From [Phialemoniopsis] sp. UDSM-2020 (Eukaryota > Ascomycota > Sordariomycetes > Thyridiales > Thyridiaceae): a DNA stretch of 64,000 nt. Each line of letters starts with the position of its first letter. Position 1 is the first letter of the stretch. Under the pieces are notes generated by a model. It searched no databases and was not told where the DNA came from. It was given only the letters and a program-made list of their open reading frames with translations. Location of the stretch: contig JAEILZ010000008.1 of assembly GCA_018873225.1 (NCBI GenBank), positions 3,224,001 through 3,288,000 of the forward strand, in the 5' to 3' direction. Below are positions 1 through 11,666 of the stretch, one piece after another. Both the position numbers and the translations under genes were made by a program.

Positions 1-2
1 TG

Positions 3-599
3 GGCACTCTGCAGGCATACTTCAAGTACGTGGCCATGGTCTGCTGCGGCATCCCTTCAGTGACGCTGCTTGGTGAGAAAGAGGACTACGAGAATATCCT
101 CGCCCGGCTCGACAAGCTCCGCCAGTACGGTGCCGAGCCCACGCAGTTCTGCGAGATGCTCAAGCCGATATTGCAGCATTTTGTGCGCACCTTTGAAGAG
201 CCCGAACACGCCGAGGTCCGCGACTTTTGGCGACGGATCTGCGACTACTCCGGCGGCAGCGGGCCGGACTACTACAGCGGCTGGATCACGGCCTTTTGCT
301 TCTGGGGCACGAGCGGGCGGGTGCAGCTGAGGAAGGAGTTCGTCAAGGAGGTCGGCGGGCACGAGTACTATGTCGTTGACGCTGGCGACATTCCCAGCGG
401 CTTCACCAAGGTGCCGGTCCACATCATTGATCACGGGGAGCACATCGACGCTGAGATGCTGGCCGGGTCCGTGGGGTTCGCCCTGTCGAGCAGCGGCGAG
501 GAGGCGGCGGTGAACCCGTACTTTGAGGAACCGGACCTCAAGGTCGGGCCGGACACGGTGCAGCCACAGGTTGGCTGGTTCATCTATGAGAAGAAGTAG
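3..599 (+). CDS. DUF4419 domain protein, 3' part (5' end outside window)
   Basis: The reading frame is open from the left edge (first full codon at base 3) to a TAG ending at 599, so this is the last 198 residues of a longer protein; the ATG at 30 is internal. The fragment carries the typical DUF4419 core: a segment reading GIPSVTLLGEKEDYENIL near the start, then a GGSGPDYYSGWITAFCFW block, followed by a short beta-rich tail. DUF4419 proteins are conserved cytosolic fungal proteins without an assigned reaction. No intron is needed in the visible part. Family assignment is by recognition of these blocks; function is unknown. Confidence 0.8.
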   Translation, partial: GTLQAYFKYVAMVCCGIPSVTLLGEKEDYENILARLDKLRQYGAEPTQFCEMLKPILQHFVRTFEEPEHAEVRDFWRRICDYSGGSGPDYYSGWITAFCFWGTSGRVQLRKEFVKEVGGHEYYVVDAGDIPSGFTKVPVHIIDHGEHIDAEMLAGSVGFALSSSGEEAAVNPYFEEPDLKVGPDTVQPQVGWFIYEKK

Positions 600-1783
600 C
601 GTATTTTGATAACCCTATCAATACATAACATTGCGCGTGTCTCTGCAACATTAATTCTTTTGGCGACTTCAGCATATCTAGCACTTGAGGTCAGTAATTG
701 AGGTGTGGTCATACGTCCAGGGAAAACATTTTCAGCCACAAAATCTGGGTGAGAGTCACCGATCCTTTACGCGTTCTTCTTGAGCAATCCCATCATGATA
801 CAAGGCGAGGAATGTCCGAGAATGCCCGATCTCCCTTTCTGACTTTTTTCCCTTCTAGCTCGAAACAAACCAAGGACTAGCATGTGGTGTGCTGTTTAAA
901 AAGCACCTGACTGTGGGTTTGGCCGGGCGGCGTAAATCCCTGACGTGTCGCGGGAAGGCCCACTGTAATCTTCTGGAAATAGTGAACTCTCAGGGCTGGA
1001 CTCGCTGGGAGTCCACTGTTCGGTGATGATTCGGGGCCCCACTTTGCCTTATCGCGCGCCTGCAGGGCTTCTATCAGATGACGCTTTCCCGCTTTTGTCG
1101 ATTCCGTCATGACTTTTGCTGGTTTGCACATGTCATGTCACCGCCTGTTCCCGAGAACCACATACGACATTCTTGCTGCCATCCACTATCAACTTTCGTG
1201 TCATCCCGGCATCATCCTATCTTGCCCCTTTTTGCACCTATCGCTAGGCATTCTTTGCGGCCCATGCCTGCGGGATCAAACACTAGATACTATCACAGAG
1301 TTTGAGACGACATGGCCCGCCTCTTAGCTCCGTCGTAGGGGCTCACATCAGCCAACGTCGTCCTGGCCGTCCTTCAAAATTGTCGACACCACGCGTGGTC
1401 TGGCTTGGATCCACTCCACGGCCTCATCGCCTTGGCATTCCGGTACCTCGCATACGCTCCCGGGACCTTGCCGCCCCATCATCCTGGCTGCCGGACCCAT
1501 CCGGCATCCGCGAGGGCCAAGTCTTGTCCATGACTGGCTCGATCTTACACGCGGTGCTCAATCCTCTCGGAACCCGATCAAGCCACTCTAGTCTTGGTGA
1601 CTCCTTCGCATGTGCTTGAGCACGGCCTTTAAATAGCAAAAGCTTCCCTCGAGTACAGAACGTTCGGAGGCTCCTGTCCAACAAAGCTCTTTCTGATACT
1701 GCGCCCTGCCGTGTGTATCACTTCTTTGCTTGGACAGATCTTTCTGCACTCTTTGGTATTCCACCTTGCTCCCAGAGAACAAG
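600..1783. other. Intergenic, about 1.2 kb
   Basis: Lies between the DUF4419 gene and the F-box gene, both on the plus strand. Only short, mutually overlapping open frames occur and none resembles a known protein. The last 150 bases are pyrimidine-rich, as expected for a promoter and 5' UTR of the F-box gene. Nothing else seen. Confidence 0.6.
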
Positions 1784-3268
1784 ATGGCCTCCGAACACCT
1801 CAACATCGACTCGTTACCGAACGAGGTACGTGCCCCTCTGCCCTGTCGGCCTCCTTGAGACCCTCGCCGCTAACACTCGTCCTTCGACAGATCCTCATCT
1901 CCATCATCTCCCCTCTTCCCACGACCGAATTGACCCGCCTGGCCCTCATCAACAGACGCTTCCACGCCATTGTCCTGCGCCTGCTGCACTACCGCCTCGC
2001 CTCCGCTGCCGCTCTGCCCCAACACCAGCTCATTCTCGAGTGCTACCACCCGAGCGCCAAGCTCTCGACGCCCTACCTACACTGTGACTACATCGGAACG
2101 GACGGACTGGACTGGCCCTCGGCCGCTAGCGACGATGATTGCGAGCGCGTTGCGGGGTCAGAAGACCAGCTCAGCTTCCACGAGCTGAGGGCGCTCTACT
2201 CGCGCTTCCGTCCGGTAGTCCAGGAGGAGAACCGGCGTGCGAGGTCAAGGTACCCACGGCAACAGGTGTTTGCGGCAGCGGTGGCACAGGAGGTCGGCAG
2301 CACAGCAGAAGCAGCGGCAGAAGAGTCAACGCCGGAGCCAGAACCCGCGTCACACGACGTCTACCTCGACGACGGCGAGCTGTTCACCCAGCTGTGCACC
2401 GTGACGAACCTGGTCAAGGTCGGTCCCAAGCGCGGGCTGTTCCTGAGCCATGTTAACGTCAGTGACGGCCTCGTCAGGGTGTGGCGCGACTGGCTCTCGG
2501 CGCAGGCCGCGGCGGGTCCGACGGAAGACGGAGAGCGGGCTGTCCTGTGGGCGGACGCCACCAAGAACGTCGGCTTGCGCTTCCGCGTTGTAGAAAAGGC
2601 GGATGCGCAGCGGCCAGTACTGGTGGCAGCCGGCGAGGACGTGCCCGTCAGCTACACATTGGAGTACGAGGGTAGGTCGTCTAGTAACTGCAACTCTCAG
2701 GGGTCTACCACTAACATCCGTGGCAGAACTGCTAGTCAGGACAAATCAGCTGTTACTGATGGTGGAGAAGTCGGATGAAGACGAGGTCTCAAATACAGGT
2801 AAAGCCATCGTGATTGCCTCGATATGAAAAACGCACACTCGACCCTTTACTCTTATTACCATCTCCCTCGTATCGCCGGTAGATCCATACATCTCCGGCA
2901 CGAGAACCCCCGAGCAAGCAAGGCATACGCCGCGATACTCGAAGGAATCGAACTACCTGTCACACAATCCAAGATGCGAGCGCACCACGGAAGAAAGACA
3001 AGGAGACACAAGAGCAGCACCGGAGTCGGCGCCGTGGGGCTGCGTGAAAAACGAAATAGACCCCAATGCCCAAAGCACGAAGGGGTCCAAACTTGAGAAA
3101 CACTGTTGCTCACATATTTTACGCATCATTCTAGGTTCATACATGGATCCTCGCGGCTGTGTGTCGCAGCCCATCGAGGCCATCTTCTTTGCCCAGATGC
3201 AGGGCCTGCAGAGCTACGAGCGTGCGCCGTCGTGGATGACACCGCACCGGGCAGCCGTAGCCGCTTAG
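1784..3268 (+). CDS. F-box protein (4 exons; 3' end uncertain)
   Basis: Proposed exons are 1784-1825, 1891-2671, 2727-2798 and 3135-3268 (342 aa). Phases match at every junction and introns are GT-AG. Residues 9-50 form an F-box (IDSLPNEILISIISPLP, then LTRLALINRRFHAIV), the Skp1-binding module of SCF ubiquitin ligases. The remainder is a conserved fungal domain with no known motif. The start ATG at 1784 puts the F-box at the N-terminus. The last intron would be 336 nt, far longer than its neighbours. Reading through the 2799 donor instead gives a shorter protein ending at 2827, and an acceptor at 2882 also keeps the frame open to 3268. Exon 4 has strong coding-type third positions, which is why it is included. 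F-box call is firm; 3' structure is not. Confidence 0.75.
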
Positions 3269-3516
3269 TTGTCATGATGAGGCCTGGATTTCCTGACATT
3301 GCGCGTGTTGTGTGCTTGAGTGGCACCAGGTTAGGATGATGAAGCATGGAGATGATACCCGTAGCTCAACGATGAGCTTTTGCTTTTACCAATTCGAGAC
3401 CTGGTGGCATATCGCAGTTTTGGAAGAGTTTATTGCTGCGCGCTGTGACTGATGCCCTTTTACTCGAGGGTAGATCTAGTCGTTTTAATTAATCAAATTA
3501 TTCTATCAAGCTCCAT

Positions 3517-5121
3517 CTATTTACGCCAGTAGGTATGACGGCCATAGACCTCCGACTTGTGCAGGCAACGCGGTGAATAGTAGTCTTCCACGTTGCCATA
3601 CGGCCACATAGGTATAAGACAAAGGCGATCAGACTCGCATGCACCGCAGTATTTCCACTCTGGCCAGCGCAATGCTTCCATCAGCTCTCCAGTCTGCTGC
3701 TTAGCCTTCTTGAGCTTGGTCTCGTCATCCATCTCTTCCTCAGGCTCGTGGGATAGCAACTCGCGAAGGTCGAAGAACGACTGGCATATCCTTGCGTTGA
3801 CCACCCTGAAAGCGGCGCGGATAAGCTCGTCCTCCGGTGTCTCGACTACGACGGCATCGAGGTAGCTGTAGATGCACCGCTGGAGAGCTAGTGCCAGATC
3901 CGGCTTGGGGGCCGTGTAGTCGATATAGGTATCAACGACTCCTGAGACCTCCGCGTCCATATCCTCAAGAGTAGCCTTCTCGACCATGAACTTGAGCCGG
4001 TCGGCGTACCGCGCGGTGATCATATCCGTCACATCCTGCCAATCAGTCTTGGCTGATGACGGGTACGCCCTTGTCTTCGACCTCTTGACCGTGTCAGCCA
4101 AGTCAGCCTTGATCTGGGCCAGCTCCTGCCAGGTCGGTTCTACAAGGCGCGGATGTTCCCCTTGTGACCTGTCGGGATTCGTCAGATTCAGCGGGTAGAA
4201 AAACGCAGAGACCATCGACCCGTAGTCGACCACGACGCGACCGCCGCCGATATCCCAGTACCGCTGCGCCACGGCGCGCAGATACTGAAACTCGACGGCC
4301 TTGCCGTGCAACGCCGCATGCGGGACGGCGCCCCTTGATGGCCTCTGGTTAGCAGCGACGAGCTCCATGCCGTCGGCAAAGTCGCACTTGATGGCCTCGA
4401 ACCCGGCCTCGAGGCGGATGACCCCGTCGATGCCCCACGCGGCAGCCAGATCGCACATCTCCCGCGCGCGGTCCCACTCTTCCCATACGCCCCTGGCGAC
4501 GGTCCTGTTGCGCAGCAGGATGTCCTGCGTGTCGAGCGGGCCCATGGGCACCTTGGCGGCGGACATGCCGTCGATGTAGAGGAAGGTCTGGGGCCGGGTC
4601 GTGCGGTAGATGTGTAGGTATCCCGGACCGGGTCTTCGGCCGTCGTCGTCGTGAGCCGTGAACATCTGTTCTTGGGGGCCGTGGTGTTCCAGGACGGCCT
4701 GAGAAGTATCCTTATCACCGACGGGTGAAGCCATATGCTCCTGTGCGCGGGCCTTGCCGCCAAAGGAGGCGAAGCCCTCGGCATGCTCGATCTCAAAGGC
4801 CAGCCATTCTGTGCCGGTGATGGCTTGCTCGCTGTGCGTGCCGTGGTATAGCGTCACTCCTGCCGGAACGACGGCGGTGAAAAAGGACATGCCGTTGTGG
4901 TCTATGGACGAGCCCCATTGGCGCATGGCCGCGTGCACGGCGTTGAAGATGCGGAAGCCATTCTGGCGGGCGCTGTCGACGCTTGGACGGAGCACGGGCT
5001 CAGGTGTTGCGAGGCATTCGACGGTGATTATGGAGATGAAGCCTGCGAGCAGTATATATGGGAGCACCATGACTTGATGGTTTCTAGCTATCCGAGCCAA
5101 GTAAAGAGAGAGGGATGCCAA
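3517..5121 (-). CDS. Secreted fungal protein of unknown function
   Basis: Single exon, 534 aa from the ATG at 5121. The internal Met18 (ATG at 5070) gives a cleaner signal peptide (MVLPYILLAGFISIITVECL), so the shorter form may be the real one. A TATAAAAGG on the plus strand at 5165-5173 lies 44-52 bases before the first ATG and about 95-103 before the second. The mature part holds conserved-looking blocks (GFRIFNAVHAAMRQWGSS, LYHGTHSE, FLYIDGMSAAK, WGIDGVIRLEAGFEAIKCDF) and several cysteines, which fits an extracellular or vacuolar protein. I believe it belongs to a fungal family annotated only as hypothetical and know no catalytic assignment. Confidence 0.75.
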   Translation of the reverse strand: MASLSLYLARIARNHQVMVLPYILLAGFISIITVECLATPEPVLRPSVDSARQNGFRIFNAVHAAMRQWGSSIDHNGMSFFTAVVPAGVTLYHGTHSEQAITGTEWLAFEIEHAEGFASFGGKARAQEHMASPVGDKDTSQAVLEHHGPQEQMFTAHDDDGRRPGPGYLHIYRTTRPQTFLYIDGMSAAKVPMGPLDTQDILLRNRTVARGVWEEWDRAREMCDLAAAWGIDGVIRLEAGFEAIKCDFADGMELVAANQRPSRGAVPHAALHGKAVEFQYLRAVAQRYWDIGGGRVVVDYGSMVSAFFYPLNLTNPDRSQGEHPRLVEPTWQELAQIKADLADTVKRSKTRAYPSSAKTDWQDVTDMITARYADRLKFMVEKATLEDMDAEVSGVVDTYIDYTAPKPDLALALQRCIYSYLDAVVVETPEDELIRAAFRVVNARICQSFFDLRELLSHEPEEEMDDETKLKKAKQQTGELMEALRWPEWKYCGACESDRLCLIPMWPYGNVEDYYSPRCLHKSEVYGRHTYWRK

Positions 5122-5651
5122 GATGCTGAAGCCTGCGGCTAAGAAGGCCCGTCTGGTGACTTCGTATAAAAGGGATTCTGGACTTGTTGCGCCGCCCTGC
5201 CCACCTGCTCAAGGGGGACACTTCCGACAGCGGAGGCGACGACGCCAGGAAACGGTCCGCTCCATGAACGGTGCAAGGATGCGGCCAATGATCACAATGG
5301 TGCCGCGTAAGCCGACATCTCCGTCCCCACCACCTTCACCACCTTCCCATCTGATAAGATCATCTTTCCATCAGATAAGATAATCTCCGGAGCTAAGGGG
5401 GTGGGAGCGGAGTGTGTCCACCCCCTTCGACTATGGGATTGGAATTTTCTGAGTACCTTGGCTTAAGCAGAAAATGGCTTCAGATTTTACCTACCGCCTT
5501 TGGAATATCGATGCAAGATGGCGTGACTACACAGAATAGGTTCAACATGTCTTGCAGTTGTCTCCGGCATCCATCCGCGTTGAGCATTATTTGCTTATGT
5601 GAATTTGGAATGACCGCGAAAGGTCGTTTTCATTTCCTCATACTAGATCGC
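5122..5651. other. Intergenic, 530 bp
   Basis: Promoter side of the secreted unknown protein and 3' side of the GH95 gene. Contains TATAAAAGG at 5165-5173. The plus-strand open frame that begins at 5412 runs antisense into GH95 and is a shadow. Confidence 0.5.
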
Positions 5652-8191
5652 TTATTTCCTAGCCTTGCAAGCCCTCGTCACAATGTAAGAGACACCAGCC
5701 TCTGTATCTATGGGCCCCGTGTACATCTTGCCATCGACCATGATCCCCTTCGCATCCATATATCGCAACGGCAGCTTCCCACCAATTCGCGAAGTGATGG
5801 TCGCCTTGACAAGCTGACCTTTACTCCACTCAATGTCAACGAGGAAGTTACCACGAGCGACGAGGCCCTTCACAGAACCCGTAGGTATCGCAGAAGGCAG
5901 GGCAGGCAGGATATGGACCACGTCGGCATGGCTCTGCAGAAGCATCTCGGTAATGCCGTGCGTAAAGGCAAAGTTGCCGTCGATCTGAAATGCAAATTTG
6001 GGTCCGCCCACGTCGGTGTTGAACAGGTTGTACGGCGTGACGTGCACCGCGAACCACTTTTCGACCATTTTCCACGCGTCGTCGCCGCGGAAGACACGCG
6101 CCATCTGGTTGATGAGCCAGGTCCGCGACCAGCCTGTCGATCCGGCGCCGTGGTCGACGCGGCGGTCTAGGAGGACCTCGGCCGCCTTGCCGAGGGTAGG
6201 GTCGACCAGCTTGCTGAACTGTCGGCCTGGCATCAGGGCCCACAGGGGAGACAAATGCTTGTGTCCGGCGGCCTTCTCCTTGTACTCACGGCGCCACTCG
6301 AGAATCTGGCCGAGTGATCCAATCTGTGGTGGCATGATCGTTGGGAGGAACTTCTCTGCGGCCATTACTGTATCATCCTTGATGCCTAGAATTTCTGCAG
6401 AGTCCAATAGACTGCGGAAGACCTCGTGGATGAGCTGGTGATCCATCGAAGGACCAATATCTACTGCCTCGACATTGCCCGCGATAGACATGTTGTCGGG
6501 AACGACGAAGCTGTTTTCTGGGGAGATGGAAGGTCCAGTGACCTTGTAGCCGTTGTACTCAAACATGTAGCACTGGTAGAAGGTGGCAAGCTCCACAAAG
6601 TACGGGTACGCAACATCGCGCAGGAAGGTCTTGTCGCCGGTGAAGCGGTAGTGGTCCATCATGTGCCAAGACAGCCACGCCGAGCCCACGGGCCACATGG
6701 TCGAGGACGTGTAGTTGTCGGTCAGGCCGCTGTCTCCCCACATGTCGAGGTTGTGGTGGATCACGGCGCCGGGGCAGTTGTAGACTTGCCTAGCCTGGTC
6801 GCGGGCATGAGGCAGGGCGCGGCCCATCAGGTCGAAGAGCGGCGGTTGCGTGTCGATCAGGTTCGTGGGGCCGGCCGGCCAGTAGTTCATCTCGGTGTTG
6901 ATGTTGATGGTGTACTTGCCTCCCCATGCCGCCGTCGTCGAGTTGTTCCAGATGCCCACCAGGTTCGAGGGCAGGGATTTGCCGTCTTTGGTGACGGGGT
7001 CGCGAGAGGAGGCCACGAGAAGATGTCTGCCGTAGTTGAATACCAGAGTAGACAGCTGGAGGTCCTCGGCGGTATTCCGAGCGTGGGCAATGCGTTCATC
7101 CGTCGGTAGATCCGCAAGTCCATTGGGCGATGAGCCCAAATCGAGCTCGACACGGTCGATGAGCTCCGACACATCATCGATGGCAGCCTTGCGGACTCCT
7201 TCGAAACCCAGCTCGGTGGCAGCGGCAACCTTCTGGCGCATGTCGGCTTCCCATGCTTCCCTCGAGTCGTGGCGGAAGTTTGTCTCGGCATCAAAGAACA
7301 AATCGACAACTGTGGCCTTGGAAATGATAAGGTTTGCACCGCTGGCAGAGACGATTGCTACATGTTACAAGTCAGACTATGTGTTTACTCCAGTGGAACC
7401 AGTTAAGGAATGAGACTCACCCCCCTCCGCCAGAAAACGCGCCTCGCCTGTCCATAGAATAGGACTCTCGTTGTCGGGCTGCCCACTAGTGCCAGTGAGC
7501 GTGAGGATATTGCCTTCGTTAGAGGCACTGGCTGTGGTGACGCTGTTCTTGAGGCGGGTCATGGTCGAGTTGATACTCAAAGCGCCTGGGGAACTCGCCG
7601 TGAAGCGGGCAGCAATGACCTGGTTCGGAAAGCTCACTACATATTCTCGACTAGACCTGGTCAGTTGATCATTCACCAATCAGCAGGTTTTGTGAGTGAA
7701 GCCTACCTATAGTTGACACCGTCAACCGTGTAATTGACACCGGCAGTGCCCTCCTTGGTGTCAAGCCAGCGGACATAGTCTTTCATGTCGGCGTCTGCAT
7801 GACCAAAGTCGAGGTTGATATTCCCAAAGTAGCTGAAAGCGCGCTCCTTGGCCACGGCCGGGTTGATCTGGTCGTACGCCAGGACCCTTGCCTCGGTGAG
7901 CTGGTCAAAGAGAAGCATTTGCCGCACGACCGGGATGGTCTTGCTGGCATTGGCACCGATGCGCTCCTGGAACGGGCCGTCCCAGATGGAGTTCTCGTTT
8001 ATGCCCAGGACCTCGGCACCTCCACCGTAGGCCATTACTGCCAACCTACCGTTCCCGATAGGCATGGCATCCTCGTAGATGGGAAGGCGGGCAGGCTGAC
8101 GAAACCATAGATAGCGAGAGCCATCCAACGCCGCGGCCGACACGGTGCAGCCGGCCCCAGCGAGAAGAACCAAAAGTCTGTGATTGAACAT
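5652..8191 (-). CDS. GH95 alpha-L-fucosidase, secreted
   Basis: Three exons on the minus strand: 8191-7707, 7650-7421 and 7357-5652, with GT-AG introns of 56 and 63 nt and matching phases, giving 806 aa, normal for the family. The N-terminus MFNHRLLVLLAGAGCTVSAA is a signal peptide. The next block (LWFRQPARLPIYEDAMPIGNGRLA) is the characteristic N-terminal beta-domain of GH95, and the alpha-barrel carries NINTEMNYWPAGPTNL (the conserved Asn pair) and GPSISPENSF, which holds the likely general acid Glu. GH95 enzymes remove alpha-1,2-linked L-fucose (sometimes L-galactose) from xyloglucan and glycans. The upstream ATG at 8257 was rejected because it would place 22 residues before the signal peptide. 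The MFS gene is divergent from it. Confidence 0.93.
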
Positions 8192-9593
8192 GGTGATTCC
8201 AGTCAATACAGGATGTTCAGGCAAAAACAACCCCTTGCTAGACGGCGCAGTTGTCAATTCGATGAGACTTGATGACCCTTTTATCCTTCGCCTTCAAGCT
8301 TAGGCCTGGCTCTGTGATACAGCCAACGTAGATGCATTATCTCGAGGAAATAACACCGAGCGGAGAAAATACGACGTTGTCCCCAGAACTAGCATAGGTG
8401 ACGATCTCCCGTCCACCGGGTTCTAGGACTGTCACCATCTCTGCGTCTACGCCACTCCCAGCCTTTTACCCGACGGAACCTTCCCGGATGCGAAGTCATT
8501 TTGCCTTCGGTAAATAGTCTTCTAGTTGAAGGGCTTCCAAGTCGCGACGGCAGATTTCAACTTGTCCTCTCCCGGGAGGCATCATGTCTGCAAGGTACAA
8601 TACGGTTTGATCTTCCCCCGCAAAGTGTGGAGAGTTGATGTGCGGGGATCACCATGGTGAAGCCCACATGGACCGCCCCGGCCAAGGCGACTCTCGCTAG
8701 TGTGGAAAAATAAGATTCCATCCATACACGCAGGTGGTATTTACCCTTGTTTCGATCTCATAGCCCTGATCGAGACCTCAGCCCTTAGTGTCTGTCGGGC
8801 CAAGCACAATTTGTTCTTCCTCCGCGGAACGAGTAAGTCAGTTTCGGCACATGCAGCCAAGGGTCTTGACCAATAATGCATTGAATCCATGACGGCATTG
8901 CTCGAATTCGCCTTTCGGCGGCTGTTATCTGGGTTCGGCTTGCAGCAAGGGCTCGGGCCATGATACATATTTACCAACTGAGTGCCCACTGCCCAGTAAC
9001 ACTGGCTGAGCCAGGTAGCATAGGAGAGACTGTTGTGGACTGCCGGCGGGGGAGCTGGACTGATTGGTATTGTAGATTGTGAGGGAGGTTCCCGCGATCC
9101 GAAACAAAGCTCACGGCCGAGGTCACTAGTTAAAGAAGTAAGATGTCGAAAAAGCCTGACATTTCTAAACAGACGGGGTAGGGCAATGACTTATTCGAGA
9201 TGTGCACGGTTATTATATGGGGTCGCGGTGGCTACACAGATAATCACTAATTCCGGCCGGCCGTTGCTGGCTTATGGCCGCGGGGATAAGCTCCGGCCCG
9301 GAGCGGGTACTCCACGGGGCTACCGCCGAAGTCCAATCTCGGGGAGCCGCCACGAAAGGATATCGGAGCAGCCGTATCGGAATGTTGTACTCTCCTTTTC
9401 CTGCTCCGGGCGCCTGCTAAGGGAGAAGCTGGCCCTTGCTACCGTAATTACAATGCTGGCTGATCCGGATCCTCCGGGCATTTCTTGAGATTGAGGAATT
9501 GTAGAGCTGGACATGATCTCTGTATAATTATTCGATCTGTCCAACCTTCTCTCTGGACGAGTTTATACTGAGAAAGTGTAAACCAATCTCAGC
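8192..9593. promoter_or_regulatory. Divergent promoter region GH95 / MFS exporter
   Basis: 1.4 kb between two start codons facing away from each other. For GH95, ATAAAAG on the minus strand (8278-8284) lies about 90 bases before the ATG. For the MFS gene, TATAAT occurs near 9521. A GC-rich stretch at 9250-9410 holds palindromic CGG/CCG elements, described separately. No coding potential recognised. Confidence 0.45.
9290..9304. promoter_or_regulatory. Perfect palindrome GCTCCGG-C-CCGGAGC
   Basis: Seven-base arms around one central base, 290 bp before the MFS start. Further partial copies stand nearby (CGGAGC at 9364-9369, GCTCCGG at 9403-9409). CGG/CCG inverted repeats are the usual target form of Zn2Cys6 dimers, so an operator for the transporter is inferred, not shown. 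Confidence 0.4.
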
Positions 9594-11373
9594 ATGGAAG
9601 CCGACGAACTACCCATGGGCGCAAAGGAGAATAAGAGTTCAAACGCCAGCACCATGTCCGCTTCCACTTCACGCGAGAAGGTCAACGATGACCCCGAACG
9701 TGGTAACGCCGTACTTGGGGATGAAACATCGGCAGAACTGCCGCGCGATCCAAACATTGTCGATTGGGATGGACCAAACGATCCCATGAACCCGCTTAAC
9801 TGGTCTGGCTCGAAGAAGGTCGTCGCCATTGGTATCGTGTCCATCATCACGTTTCTCAGGTAAATGCAACATTCGTCTTACTTCTTGCTACAAGGGGACT
9901 AACAGATATCAACAGTCCTTTGGCCTCGACCATCATCGCCCCTGGCACCGATCTTGTAATGGAAGAGTTTGGGTCGACAAACAGCGTCCTCGCGGCCATG
10001 GTCACCTCGGTCTATCTGATCGGCTACACCTTCGGTCCGCTAGCCATTGCGCCTCTGTCGGAGCTCTATGGCCGTGTATACTTGTACAACGTGTGCAATC
10101 TCCTGTTCCTCGTGTTCAACATTGGATGCGCCAAAGCCAACAACCTCGCAGCCCTTATCGTTCTGCGCTTCCTCGTCGGTATTGCGGCTGCGTGTCCCAT
10201 CACCATTGGTGCCGGTTCCATCGCGGACATGATCCCGCATGAGAAGCGTGGAGCAGCGATGGCAGCTTGGGTGATCGGGCCCCTTCTTGGTCCGGCCATT
10301 GGGCCGATCGGTACGGTGCACCCCCGTGGATGGTGATTGGCGTTCCTTGCTGACTATAGCTAATACAGTGGGTGGGTATGTTTCCGGCCCCAAAGGCTGG
10401 AGATGGAACTTTTGGATCGTCGCTATCGTGGTGAGTAACACTGACAATGTATTCCAAGTAAGCCGTACTAACAAAACAAAACACAAGGCCGGAGCTGCCG
10501 CGGTAGTGATTCTCTTCGGACTGCGCGAGTCCCACGCCCCCACGATCCTAGAGAAAAAGGCCAAAAAGCTGCGAAAGGAGACCGGCAACGCGAACCTCAG
10601 GTCAGCTCTCCACTCGGGTAAGACGCCGGGTGAGGCGTTCCGGTTCGCCATATTCCGCCCCGTCAAGATGCTCTTCCTGTCCCCGATCGTGTTTGTCCTC
10701 TCGCTCTACATGGCCATCCTCTACGGGTATATCTACCTGTGCTTCACCACCTTCCCGCGAGTCTTTGAGGGCCAGTACGGGTTTTCGCGGGGAGGTGCGG
10801 GCCTAGTGAACTTGGGCATCGGCATCGGCTCCCTTCTCGGACTTTTTGTACTGGGTGCAGTGTCCGATCGGCAGGTAAAGGCGCTGACGGCCAGACATGG
10901 TGGCGACCCGAAACCTGAATACCGTCTGCCTGCGACGATCCTGGGTGCCTTGTTCGTGCCGGCGGGGTTGTTCTGGTATGGGTGGACAGCAGAGTACAAG
11001 AACCACTGGATCCTGCCCATTATTGGCACGGGTTTCCTGGGAGGGGGCATGGTTATCGCATTTGTGAGTATAATCCCTTTCCATTATTGACTCTGTATCG
11101 ATGCTAACACTGGTTCAGATGGCCATCTCAACCTATCTTGTCGACACCTTTACCATCTACGCCGCCTCGGCCATGGCAGCAGCGACGGTCTGTCGTTCCC
11201 TACTTGGCGCACTGCTTCCGCTTGCGGGCAACAAGATGTATGATCAGCTTGGGCTGGGATGGGGTACTTCAGTTCTGGGATTCATCTCTGTTGCTTTCAT
11301 CCCAGTTCCTTTCTTTCTGTACCGTTATGGCGAGAGGATCCGGGAGAGCAAGATGTTCAAAGTCACATTCTGA
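9594..11373 (+). CDS. MFS multidrug-type transporter (DHA1 family)
   Basis: Five exons: 9594-9859, 9916-10310, 10369-10430, 10488-11063 and 11119-11373; introns of 55-58 nt are all GT-AG with matching phases. The product is 517 aa. A hydrophilic N-tail of about 75 residues ends in NDPMNPLNW, the signature that precedes TM1 in fungal DHA1 drug/proton antiporters. It continues with the TM1 motif ([15 protein letters not shown]), the motif A region ([11 protein letters not shown]), motif C (LLGPAIGPI, interrupted by intron 2) and 12 predicted membrane spans. It probably exports a toxic compound or metabolite at the plasma membrane. Intron position in the motif C region is typical of the family. 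Substrate cannot be told. Confidence 0.92.
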
Positions 11374-11666
11374 GGTTTGAGAGAAGCCGGCTACTCACTT
11401 ATCGAGGCCATTTTCACCCGACTAAGCGTGGGCACTGCCGACGTTTCAACAATCCCATCGGTATGCTCGTACGAGCCCTGTGCTGTTTCATTGGCTTCCC
11501 TGTTTTGATGCGGGGGAGACATAGACTTTCACTTCATTTCTTTTCTTTCGTTTCGAACTCATAGACTGGGTAGTTAGACATATTGATTAATAATAGAGGC
11601 TTTATAGCTGTTTGCAACAGCACTTTAGGAGCCATCCCCGTTGGTCGTTGCTATCGGGTTTGTTAT

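Noticed and set aside
2941..2975. tRNA B-box-like match on the minus strand (GTTCGATTCC)
   Set aside because: The flanking bases do not pair into a T-stem and no A box or acceptor stem is found.
5412..6170. 252-codon plus frame at the GH95 3' end
   Set aside because: Mostly antisense to conserved GH95 sequence.
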